Positions 28,094 to 35,502 of a DNA stretch of 64,000 nucleotides are shown here, piece after piece. The notes below the pieces were generated by a model, which made no database searches, had not been told where the DNA came from, and saw only the letters and a list, made by a program, of their open reading frames with translations. Every line of letters starts with the position of its first letter. Positions within the stretch are counted from its first letter, which is position 1. The position numbers were made by a program, and so were the translations under genes. This DNA comes from Planococcus halotolerans (lineage in GTDB: Bacteria; Bacillota; Bacilli; Bacillales_A; Planococcaceae), in contig NZ_QLZR01000006.1 in the NCBI RefSeq assembly GCF_003289955.1, positions 124,001 to 188,000 of the forward strand, written 5' to 3'.

Positions 28094-28325
28094 TTTATGC
28101 CCAAGTCGGGTCCGTTTATGCCCAACTTTTGTCGTTTTATGCCCAAGTCCTGTGAAATTCTAAAAAGCAGGAGTCTCTTGTCCTGAACTTAAACAATTCG
28201 CCTGTTAAATGGATTAATTAAACAAAATATTTCCCACACTCCTAGCTTTCGATTTTACTCCCTACTCGGCACCGTTTACTCCCAACTTTCATCGATTTAC
28301 TCCCAACTCCCTATAATTCGTGACA
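28094..28325. repeat. Two tripled ~22-bp motifs in the flhP-flgL intergenic region
   Basis: The gap of about 600 bases between flhP and flgL holds no gene. At 28094-28163 the motif GTTTATGCCCAACTTTTGTC occurs three times in slightly varied form; at 28251-28321 a related cassette has GTTTACTCCCAACTTTCATC three times. The two ~70-bp cassettes align with each other over their full length, including the shared end AATTC. Farther on (28505-28610) a second weak pair is visible: GCGAAAAACATCCA...TTGAATTCC and GCGAAAAGCATCCA...TTGAATTTCC. No promoter or RNA family is recognised. Confidence 0.75.
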
Positions 28326-28641
28326 GATAACGTCCCCCATCATACGAAACCAGCTCACGGCAACTCCTATTTTTAATATGGATTATTTTAACAGCCATTC
28401 TCCCTCAAATTCCCCCGTCTTTCACCCATTCCCTCCTCCTTCTCCAACAACCCCTATATTGAAAAAATCTCCGCATCCGCGAAGATTTCCTTAAAGAAGG
28501 AGTTTTTCGCAATGCGAAAAACATCCACTATGGTTTTGAATTCCAGGTTCCCCGCTTTTCGGCCGGGCTTAGGCGAAAAGCATCCAACCAAGCTCTTGAA
28601 TTTCCGGCGATTACAAAATGCACTCGATTACAAAAAACAAA

Positions 28642-28672
28642 AAAGAGCATTGCCATAATGGCAATGCTCTTT
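28642..28672 (-). terminator. Terminator of the yvyF-flgL operon
   Basis: AAAGAGCATTGCCAT and its complement form a 15-bp stem; on the minus strand a T-rich run follows right after flgL. Confidence 0.9.
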
Positions 28673-28681
28673 CTCTCATTA

Positions 28682-29560
28682 TTATCTTAAAAAGTCCATC
28701 AAACTTGGCTGAATGATTTTTGCTGATGCCGCGAGACTCGCCTGGTACAGGCTTTCTTCGCTTTTCAGCTTTGTAATCGCTTCGGCGATGTCAATGTCTT
28801 CGATCTTCGACAGCATTTGCTTCAACTCTAGCGTGCTGCCGGAGATGCGGTTTTCGACAGCTTCGACGCGGTTTTTACGGGCTCCGACTTCAGCAGCCTT
28901 TTGCAGCATCTGGTCTACTCCGCTATCGATTTTATCCAACGAAACTTTTTCGCCGGCACGCAGGTTTTGCGCTGCTTCCGACAGTTTCGCAAAGAGGCCA
29001 TCTTCTCCTTCACCGAATAATTCTCCCGCCTTCACGCCAACTTCCAGCGTCAAGCCGTCCGCAATCGTAAAAGTTTTCAATTTCACATCAGCGAAATTGG
29101 CTGTTTCGTGCGAGTTCTTTTCTGCATAAGGCGCATTTTTCGTATCCGTCCCATTGAACAGGTAATTGCCGTTCACTTGTGTGTTGGCAAACTGGCGAAG
29201 CTGCTCCGTCAACTCTTCGACTTCCGTCGCAATGATGTTACGGTCTTCATCGTTCAATGTATCGTTATTGCCTTGAACAGACAATTCGCGCACACGCTGC
29301 ATGACATTCACCATGCTGTTGATGGTCTGATCCGTTTCATCCAGCACTAAATTGGCTTCACTCGTATTGCGTTCGTATTGTCCGTTAGCCGAAATGGCTG
29401 ACTTCAATTGCATCGCTTGGCTCACACCGTGCGGATCATCTGAAGGTTTATGGATTTGCTTGCCTGTCGAAGCGTCGTTATACGCTTTATTCAGGCGGCT
29501 CATGTTCTGGCTGACGTGGTTCATTGAATTTTGATGTAGCATCTGATGTGAAATTCTCAT
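28682..29560 (-). CDS. flgL: FlgL, hook-filament junction protein
   Basis: The 292-residue protein has a flagellin-like N-terminus (LNKAYNDASTGKQIHKPSDD) and the C-terminal helix DIAEAITKLKSEESLYQASL. It joins hook to filament together with FlgK, whose gene is 25 bp upstream. Confidence 0.95.
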   Translation of the reverse strand: MRISHQMLHQNSMNHVSQNMSRLNKAYNDASTGKQIHKPSDDPHGVSQAMQLKSAISANGQYERNTSEANLVLDETDQTINSMVNVMQRVRELSVQGNNDTLNDEDRNIIATEVEELTEQLRQFANTQVNGNYLFNGTDTKNAPYAEKNSHETANFADVKLKTFTIADGLTLEVGVKAGELFGEGEDGLFAKLSEAAQNLRAGEKVSLDKIDSGVDQMLQKAAEVGARKNRVEAVENRISGSTLELKQMLSKIEDIDIAEAITKLKSEESLYQASLAASAKIIQPSLMDFLR

Positions 29561-29585
29561 TATACTTACCTCCGGTTACCGATTA

Positions 29586-30830
29586 TTAACGTGCAGCCAT
29601 CCGGTTAATAATCGTATCAAGCATCTGATCCGTCGTCGATATCAGCCGAGCTGCGGCACTATATGAATGTTGGAATTTAACTAGATTGGCCATTTCTTCA
29701 TCCAAAGAAACGCCTGTTACAGATTGGCGGCGATTTTCCGTCGCCTGCAATGTCGCTTCGAAGTTCGCAACTGAGCGTGTTGCCGATTGGCTTTCAGCGC
29801 CCAATGTACTGACCAGCTTCTGGTAATCAGACTTCACGCCTTTAATGTCTGTCTCCATCTCTGCTGTCGGTGCACCAAGTGTCGCTCCAAAGTCGACTGC
29901 CATAGCGGTAATGCTTGCCGTGTTGCTGAACAACGGCGTGCCGCCTTCAGTTTTATTGTTGGCAGCTGCAAATGTTGTTGCTACTGAGATCAATGCACTG
30001 TGGTTTGATTCAACTTTATTTTCCGCTGCAATCAAACCGGCAATCTTCCCGCCTGTCACTTCAGTAGTATCGTCAATCTCGCTTACTGTTGTGCCAACAA
30101 CGAGGGCAAGCGGTGCGTCGTCTTTTTGAACCAGGCTGATGTTATAAGCTCCGTTCGACTGCGCATCCACTTTGATCGGAGCAAGTGACGATAATTTCTC
30201 GACGAGCACATCGCGCTGGTCTTTCAAATCATTCGACCCATTGCCGCCGCGGACAATCGATTCGTTCAATGAAGCGATCTGCTTCAAATAATCATTCGCT
30301 TCAGAAATTGCGGCTGTTTTTTGCTCATTTAAGTCGGTTTTCATGTTAGCCATTGAGCTGTCCATTGACTGCGCCGCTTCGACAAATGCCTGCGCGCGTT
30401 CTTTGACAACCGCTTGTGCAGATACGCTGTCCGGATTATTCGAAAGATCCTGCCATGCGTTCCATAATTGGTCCATCGCTGCATTCAAGCCGGAATCGCT
30501 TGGCTCATTGATGATCGATTCCAAACGGTCGAACGTTGCCTGTTTTGTCTGTGCGTCCGCAAGCGTCGCTGATTGGTCGCGGTATTGATTGTCCAGGAAA
30601 CGGTCCCGCACACGCGTGATCGAGTCGATGGAAACGCCTGAACCTAGCTGGCCAGGGTTCGTGCTGTTCGTCCAGACATCCAGTGAAGGAGTCGTGCTCT
30701 GGTTCACCTGCTGGCGCGAATAGCCTTTCGTATTGGCGTTGGCGATATTATGGCCAGTCGTCGCAATGCTTGCCTGCCCGACGCTCAAAGCGCGTTTTCC
30801 AGTCTCTAATCCGTGAAATGTTGAAACCAT
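29586..30830 (-). CDS. flgK: FlgK, hook-filament junction protein
   Basis: The 414-residue protein has the FlgK start FHGLETGKRALSVGQASIAT, the rod-type motif GHNIANANTKGYSRQQ and the C-terminal DEEMANLVKFQHSYSAAARL. It is shorter than B. subtilis FlgK by roughly 90 residues, the loss being in the variable middle domain; termini are intact, so it should be functional. Confidence 0.94.
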   Translation of the reverse strand: MVSTFHGLETGKRALSVGQASIATTGHNIANANTKGYSRQQVNQSTTPSLDVWTNSTNPGQLGSGVSIDSITRVRDRFLDNQYRDQSATLADAQTKQATFDRLESIINEPSDSGLNAAMDQLWNAWQDLSNNPDSVSAQAVVKERAQAFVEAAQSMDSSMANMKTDLNEQKTAAISEANDYLKQIASLNESIVRGGNGSNDLKDQRDVLVEKLSSLAPIKVDAQSNGAYNISLVQKDDAPLALVVGTTVSEIDDTTEVTGGKIAGLIAAENKVESNHSALISVATTFAAANNKTEGGTPLFSNTASITAMAVDFGATLGAPTAEMETDIKGVKSDYQKLVSTLGAESQSATRSVANFEATLQATENRRQSVTGVSLDEEMANLVKFQHSYSAAARLISTTDQMLDTIINRMAAR

Positions 30831-30854
30831 GTGTTTCCCTTCCTTCTGCTCCGA

Positions 30855-31343
30855 TCAGGCTTTCGTATCGAAAAAGCCGCGGTTGCTTGTTTGTGATTTT
30901 TGGCCGGCTTGGCCCATTGGTGATTGGTAATTGAATTGCTGCTGCTGTGACTTGGTGATTTGGTCAATCATATGTTGTACAAAGCTCATGGAATCTTTCA
31001 GCAGGCGGTCATTGATCTTGTTTTTCGCCTGCAATTCCGCAGTAAGCTCCTGTAATGTTTTCAATTGGGATTCGATCTTTTGTCTTGCCTGTCCATCGGG
31101 AAGTTGATCTAGATATGACTGGAAACCTGCTGCAGCAGAATCCTGCGCAACACTTTCCATTGCTGCCATCCGTTCTTGTTCCGCTTGTTCGAGCTGTTTG
31201 ACCAGCTTCTTCTCTTCTTTTGTTACCCCGTTCAAATTGTCCACATTGCGCTCAATCAATGCCGCTTTCTTATTGTCAGCGCATGTGATGAGCTGCTGTT
31301 GGACGTCTATTAATTGATCCAGTGCCGTGACCATTGCATTCAA
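30855..31343 (-). CDS. flgN: FlgN (YvyG), chaperone for FlgK and FlgL
   Basis: The roughly 160-residue all-helical protein fits FlgN: LDQLIDVQQQLITCADNKKA at the start and a Gln-rich tail. It lies upstream of flgK as in Bacillus. The start is uncertain: AAGGAG fits a TTG at 31343, the first ATG is at 31334, and the longest frame would use a GTG that overlaps the ribosome site. Upstream lies copy B of the dispersed repeat. Confidence 0.82.
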   Translation of the reverse strand: MNAMVTALDQLIDVQQQLITCADNKKAALIERNVDNLNGVTKEEKKLVKQLEQAEQERMAAMESVAQDSAAAGFQSYLDQLPDGQARQKIESQLKTLQELTAELQAKNKINDRLLKDSMSFVQHMIDQITKSQQQQFNYQSPMGQAGQKSQTSNRGFFDTKA

Positions 31344-31396
31344 AATCCGACACACTCCTTTTAACTAAACTATATTAAAGAACAATTGTAATTATA

Positions 31397-31645
31397 CCGC
31401 TTCGGCGCTTTGGACAAGGCTCACACCATAAGCCGAGAAGAACACTCGTCTTATGGTTCCGCCCAGTCCGGCGACGCGCCGGCGCTGGAGAACTCTCTAG
31501 AGATATGGAGCAAAACAGCGAAGACTCCCAGGCGACTAAGCGAAGTGCTGAGATCCACTCTGACGAAGGTCCGAGTTAGCTTAGCGCGAGCCGCCAGGAA
31601 AGTGGAGCTGTTTTGCGGAATATCGATTGGCAAGAATCATTAATT
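31397..31645 (+). repeat. Dispersed ~250-bp structured repeat, copy B (between flgM and flgN)
   Basis: It aligns with the reverse complement of 12778-13040 over its full length with scattered substitutions and short indels. The outer arms CAAAACAGC/GCTGTTTTG and the ATAAG...CTTAT hairpin are kept, and the inner hairpin is kept although shortened (CTCTGAC, GAAG, GTCCGAG), which points to conserved structure. It occupies most of the gap of more than 300 bases between flgM and flgN. No protein is supported. Confidence 0.9.
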
Positions 31646-31662
31646 TAACTTATATATCCGTT

Positions 31663-31929
31663 TTATTTTCCGTACCAGAAATCAAACATCTTTTCTGCCA
31701 CTTTTTCGCTGTTCACCTGGTATTCGCCAGACTGGACCTGGGCCTTCAGCGCCTGTATCTTTTCATGGCGCTCAAATTCCGCTTTGCTTTCGAACATCTG
31801 CTTGGCTTCATTTGAAATCTGCAGCTGGTCTTCCTTCTGCAATGGCTTCGTCTTGTCCACTTTCGAAACCTGCATTTGCTTTTGGTAAGATTGAATAAAG
31901 GAAGAACCGTTTGTTTTATCGATATTCAT
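31663..31929 (-). CDS. flgM: FlgM, anti-sigma-D factor
   Basis: The 88-residue protein shows the FlgM C-terminal half (DQLQISNEAKQMFESKAEFE, then KVAEKMFDFWYG) that binds sigma-D. It is exported once the hook is finished, releasing sigma-D. Start at 31929 with GGGGCGGTG upstream; the longer frame only reads back into yvyF. It is transcribed from the sigma-D promoter before yvyF, giving feedback. Confidence 0.92.
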   Translation of the reverse strand: MNIDKTNGSSFIQSYQKQMQVSKVDKTKPLQKEDQLQISNEAKQMFESKAEFERHEKIQALKAQVQSGEYQVNSEKVAEKMFDFWYGK

Positions 31930-31955
31930 TCCTTCACCGCCCCGTCTTTTATATT

Positions 31956-32381
31956 TTAATTTCTTAGTTTCCAATATCGCGCCGCCTGAGCATGCTCGTT
32001 CGGCCTGTTCGCTTCTTCCAGAAACTTTTCCGCCTTCAAGGTCTTGTTAACCTCGGCAGTGAATTCCTCGAAACAGTTCTTGCACAGCATCTGCCTCTTG
32101 ATAAGAGTACCACAATGCGCGCATCCGTAACCCAGATTCGGGTAATCTTCAACGTAGATCCTGCCGTCCCGGATGAATTCCGCAATCCGTTTTTCCGCTA
32201 CCTCAGTGAATGTGCTGACTTCTTCAATGGAAGCGAACCGGTTTTCCTCAACTTTCAGGAAATCGTTGACAACCTTGAACTCCTGCTCCATTTCCTTGTA
32301 GCAATCCAAGCAATAATCCGTATGATCCTTCAAATATAACTTCCCGCAAATCGTGCAGTTAGCTAATCGATCTGACTGCAT
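31956..32381 (-). CDS. yvyF: YvyF, flagellar-operon zinc-ribbon protein
   Basis: The 141-residue protein has two CxxC pairs near the N-terminus (CTICGKLY, CLDCYKE) and two more in the middle (CAHCGTL, CKNCFEE) with a MerR-like helical segment between. It matches the YvyF flagellar-operon family, whose role is unknown (proposed regulatory). The ATG at 32381 has GGGTGATT upstream and lies 30 bp after a sigma-D promoter. Confidence 0.88.
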   Translation of the reverse strand: MQSDRLANCTICGKLYLKDHTDYCLDCYKEMEQEFKVVNDFLKVEENRFASIEEVSTFTEVAEKRIAEFIRDGRIYVEDYPNLGYGCAHCGTLIKRQMLCKNCFEEFTAEVNKTLKAEKFLEEANRPNEHAQAARYWKLRN

Positions 32382-32410
32382 AATAATCACCCAGTTCCTT
32401 TATATAGTAA

Positions 32411-32437
32411 GTATCGGCATAGTTCACGGTTTGTTTA
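32411..32437 (-). promoter_or_regulatory. Sigma-D promoter of yvyF-flgM-flgN-flgK-flgL
   Basis: On the minus strand: TAAA, exactly 15 bases, GCCGATAC, an almost perfect match to the sigma-D consensus TAAA-N15-GCCGATAT. Confidence 0.88.
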
Positions 32438-32448
32438 GCGTTTTTTAA

Positions 32449-32877
32449 TTATTGAACCTTGAATTCGGTAACTAACACGCGGTCCACTTTTCCGGTCTGG
32501 ATAATGTCCGCCAATTTCCCTTTCAATTGCTCTTCCAGTTCAGCAATGCCTTCCTGTCCGACCAATTCTTCTTTCGTAAATCCAGCCACTGTTGAAATGA
32601 TCGCTGCGCGTACTTCCGGCGTCCGCTTCGCAGCTTCTTCCTTCGCTTTTTCACTGTCCAATAAAATATTAAATTGGACGATTCCGAAATTCGGCGATGC
32701 CAAGTTTGTTGTAATAACATCTGTATCAATGCTCATTGCTGCCAGCTCTTCCGCTGAAGGCTGTTTTTCTTTTTCCGAAGAACCTTCCGCGTCTTTTCCT
32801 AAGAAAAAGAACGCACCCGCTCCTGCTGCAACCAACACAAGCAATGAAATAAGCAAGACTTTCATCATTTTCCCCAT
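32449..32877 (-). CDS. fliL: FliL, motor-associated membrane protein (relocated next to motB)
   Basis: The 142-residue protein has one N-terminal transmembrane helix (VLLISLLVLVAAGAGAFFFL), a Lys/Glu linker, and a stomatin-like FliL periplasmic domain with ending VDRVLVTEFKVQ. FliL surrounds active stators. In B. subtilis the gene lies upstream of fliM; here it is 19 bp after motB, a place that fits its stator role. AGAGGTG precedes the ATG. Confidence 0.9.
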   Translation of the reverse strand: MGKMMKVLLISLLVLVAAGAGAFFFLGKDAEGSSEKEKQPSAEELAAMSIDTDVITTNLASPNFGIVQFNILLDSEKAKEEAAKRTPEVRAAIISTVAGFTKEELVGQEGIAELEEQLKGKLADIIQTGKVDRVLVTEFKVQ

Positions 32878-32896
32878 AACGCACCTCTATTTGCTA

Positions 32897-33736
32897 TTAG
32901 TCTGTTTCTTCATGTGCATACAATGAAATCAACACTTCCACCCGGCGATTTTCCGCACGGCCTTCCGCTGTATCGTTGCTGGCAATCGGCTGATGCTCTG
33001 CAAAGCCGGTTGCGCTGAATTTCGTTGGATCCAAATCATTGTTTTCCAGTAAAATCTTCATAAAGTTGATCGCCCGGGCGGAGCTCAGTTCCCAGTTGGA
33101 AGGGTATTTGTCGGAAGTGGACGGGATATTATCCGTATGCCCTTCGATAAAGATGCTGCGCGGCGGATCTGTCACCAGCATCTTGCCGATTTCTTCCGTG
33201 ACTGTCCGAGAACCTTCTGAAATGTCTGCGCTTCCTGAACGGTACAATACGCCATCCTTAATTTTCAGCACCAGGCCTTTGGAAGTCAGTTCCGCTTCCA
33301 ATTTATCTTCCATATTGCGCTCTGCAATATAGGCTTTCACTTTATCCTGTATCGCCGCAAGTTCTTTATAATCCTCCGCCAGAGCCAATTGCTCGATCTC
33401 TTCGGCAGTCATTTCAATCTTATCGTTAATTTCCTCTTCCACTTCCGGCGGTGTTGTCGCTTCCCCTTCGGTCGGATCGACATCATTCGGTTCAGCAAGC
33501 TTCGACGTTTCTTCAAACGTTTCAACCGCTGACTGCTGATCCAAAATCCCTGTTCCGCCTTGAAGTTCCTGGTTGAATGAATCCGAAATCTCCTGGAATT
33601 TCTGCGAATTCACTTCACTGGCTGCAAACAGCACGATGAATAAAGCGAGCAACAAGGTGAGAACGTCCGCGTAAGGAATCAGCCAGGATTCGTCTACGTG
33701 ATCTTCATGTTTTTTCTTACGCTTCAACGCCGACAC
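32897..33736 (-). CDS. motB: MotB, flagellar stator protein
   Basis: The 279-residue protein has the stator helix with the proton-carrying Asp in PYADVLTLLLALFIVLFA, the plug region, and a C-terminal OmpA peptidoglycan-binding domain (EGHTDNIPSTSDKYPSNWEL, RAENRRVEVLI). The gene overlaps motA by 20 bp. Confidence 0.95.
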   Translation of the reverse strand: MSALKRKKKHEDHVDESWLIPYADVLTLLLALFIVLFAASEVNSQKFQEISDSFNQELQGGTGILDQQSAVETFEETSKLAEPNDVDPTEGEATTPPEVEEEINDKIEMTAEEIEQLALAEDYKELAAIQDKVKAYIAERNMEDKLEAELTSKGLVLKIKDGVLYRSGSADISEGSRTVTEEIGKMLVTDPPRSIFIEGHTDNIPSTSDKYPSNWELSSARAINFMKILLENNDLDPTKFSATGFAEHQPIASNDTAEGRAENRRVEVLISLYAHEETD

Positions 33737-34514
33737 CTTCTTTTACTTCCTCTTCAAGAACACGGTCCTTGAGCGGCAGGTAAGTCAATAGTTTCTCTTC
33801 CACTGTACGGACCGGCAGGCCTTCGTGAACCGCCAGCAAGCCTTCCAGCATGATGCGCTTAGTCCGTGCTTCGTGCTCGGATTTACGCTTTAATTTATTG
33901 GCGAATGGATGCCAAAGTACGTACCCTGAGAAAATCCCGAAAAGCGTCGCGATGAACGCGGCGGAAATCGATTTTCCGAGAAGCGCGATATCGTCCAGGT
34001 GCCCAAGTGCTGCAACCAGCCCGATAACCGCTCCCAGTACCCCAAGTGTCGGTGCATAAGTGCCGGCCTGCGTGAAAATTTTTGCGCCAAGTTCGTGGCG
34101 TTCTTCCATTGCCGCTATATCTTCTTCCATCATTTCGCGAATCTGTTCCTGCGGCTGGCCGTCAACGACCATTTTCAAGCCGCGCTGTAAAAACGGATCT
34201 TCCACTTCTTCTGCTTTTTCTTCCAAAGCCAATAGCCCTTCGCGGCGTGCAAGCATCGCCCACCCGGAGAACATCGGCACCATTTCTTTGATTGACAGGG
34301 TTTTATTATCCGAGAAAAGGACTTTGAACAAGCTCGGAATCTTTTTAACTTCTTCCATCGGGAACGCGACCAATATACATGCGATTGTTCCGGCAAAAAT
34401 GATGACTAGTGCTGCCGGATTATATAAAGCGATTGGGCTGGAGCCTTTTAAAATCATGCCTCCAACCAAAACGACTATTCCAAGTATTACGCCAATCCAG
34501 GATGTCTTATCCAC
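33717..34514 (-). CDS. motA: MotA, flagellar stator protein
   Basis: The 265-residue protein has four transmembrane helices and the conserved tail segment with ARTKRIMLEGLLAVHEGLPV, plus the AGTYAPTLGVLGAVIGLVAA helix-3 motif. GTG start at 34514 with GAGGTT upstream. It begins the motA-motB-fliL unit; no clear sigma-D promoter is seen in the 40 bases upstream. Confidence 0.95.
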   Translation of the reverse strand: MDKTSWIGVILGIVVLVGGMILKGSSPIALYNPAALVIIFAGTIACILVAFPMEEVKKIPSLFKVLFSDNKTLSIKEMVPMFSGWAMLARREGLLALEEKAEEVEDPFLQRGLKMVVDGQPQEQIREMMEEDIAAMEERHELGAKIFTQAGTYAPTLGVLGAVIGLVAALGHLDDIALLGKSISAAFIATLFGIFSGYVLWHPFANKLKRKSEHEARTKRIMLEGLLAVHEGLPVRTVEEKLLTYLPLKDRVLEEEVKEGVGVEA

Positions 34515-34573
34515 ATCTGTAACCTCATTTCACTGCTTTGTCTCTGTCTAATGTTGCTATTTTTCTGTAGCCA

Positions 34574-34693
34574 GAAATCACTTGAGGCAGACGCGTTCCG
34601 CAGGGAGCGGCCTGAGCCTCCTCATCGCTTTGCTCTTGCGGGGTCTCAGGACTCGCTCTTAATCCTGCAGGAGTCGCTGCCTCCAGCGATTTC
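34574..34693. repeat. 120-bp MITE-like element with 17-bp imperfect terminal inverted repeats
   Basis: The left end GAAATCACTTGAGGCAG and the reverse complement of the right end GAAATCGCTGGAGGCAG match at 15 of 17 positions. The interior holds another dyad (TGAGCCTCCTC...GGGGTCTCA). It sits just after fliS in the fliS-motA gap. The interior resembles a palindromic repeat common in intergenic regions of Bacillales, from memory; only one copy is in this window. Confidence 0.75.
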
Positions 34694-34716
34694 TTCGGGG
34701 TTGTTTAATAAAAAAA

Positions 34717-35094
34717 TTACTTCCCCTTCACCAATGCCATTGCTTCTTTCCATGTGTCGCGCAGTTCTTTGACTTGGCCTTCTGCTTCTTCGAGAATGGC
34801 CATGTCGTTTTTGATGTTCGCTTCTATAAGACGGAAGTTAATGTATTCGTATAGTTGAGCCAAGCCTTCTGAAATTGCGATATCACGGTCAAGGGTGATT
34901 TGGAATTCCTGGATGATTGCCTGTGCTTTGATTAAATTAGTATTTTTTTCTTCGATCTTACCTTCTTCCATCGCGCGTTTTGCCAGCTTGATGAATTTCA
35001 GGCAGCCGTTATAGAGCATCAAGGACAAGTCCTGCGGTGATGCCGTAATGACTGAGTTTTGTTGATATGTTTGGTAAGGATTATTGATTGCCAA
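34717..35094 (-). CDS. fliS: FliS, flagellin chaperone
   Basis: The 125-residue protein has the family start NNPYQTYQQNSVITASPQDL and LSLMLYNGCLKFIKLAKRAM. FliS keeps flagellin unfolded for export and in Bacillus also sequesters FliW release through flagellin. It follows fliT by 18 bp. Confidence 0.95.
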   Translation of the reverse strand: MAINNPYQTYQQNSVITASPQDLSLMLYNGCLKFIKLAKRAMEEGKIEEKNTNLIKAQAIIQEFQITLDRDIAISEGLAQLYEYINFRLIEANIKNDMAILEEAEGQVKELRDTWKEAMALVKGK

Positions 35095-35112
35095 TTGTAG
35101 AACCTCCTTGTA

Positions 35113-35502
35113 TTACTTCCGCTGATCGATAAATGAGCCCTCGGTGGATTTCGTCTGATACGCACCGACATATTTTTTCGATGCCTGGCTTGTCTGATTC
35201 AGCCGGTTCATCTGGGTTGTAAAAGATTGATGCAATCGATTTAATAGCGGCTGCATTTCATCTTCATAACCTTTCAGTTGACTGATGACTTTTTTATCTT
35301 CAGAAGTCCATTCGAATTCAGCGGCTTTTGTATATTCACTGAGCTGATTGATGACTGCCTGACGCCTTTCAAACAGCACCTGCACAGACTCGAGTTGTCC
35401 TTCTTCATTGTTTTCCATTTTCGAATGCACCGTTTTTGCCTGTGCATTCAATTTTTCTGTAAGCTCGAGAAATTCAGCCAGTCTGAGTTGATACGCGTCC
35501 AT
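35113..35502 (-). CDS. fliT: FliT-like flagellar chaperone
   Basis: The 129-residue helical protein lies between fliD and fliS in the place of fliT. It is Gln/Glu/Lys-rich with three predicted helices. Its ATG overlaps the fliD stop by one base (TAATG), so I discard the longer frame. Sequence similarity to known FliT is low; position carries most of the weight. Confidence 0.78.
   Translation of the reverse strand: MDAYQLRLAEFLELTEKLNAQAKTVHSKMENNEEGQLESVQVLFERRQAVINQLSEYTKAAEFEWTSEDKKVISQLKGYEDEMQPLLNRLHQSFTTQMNRLNQTSQASKKYVGAYQTKSTEGSFIDQRK

Noticed and set aside
28094-28325. CRISPR array in the flhP-flgL gap
   Set aside because: Only three copies per cassette, variable repeats with almost no spacer and no cas genes nearby.
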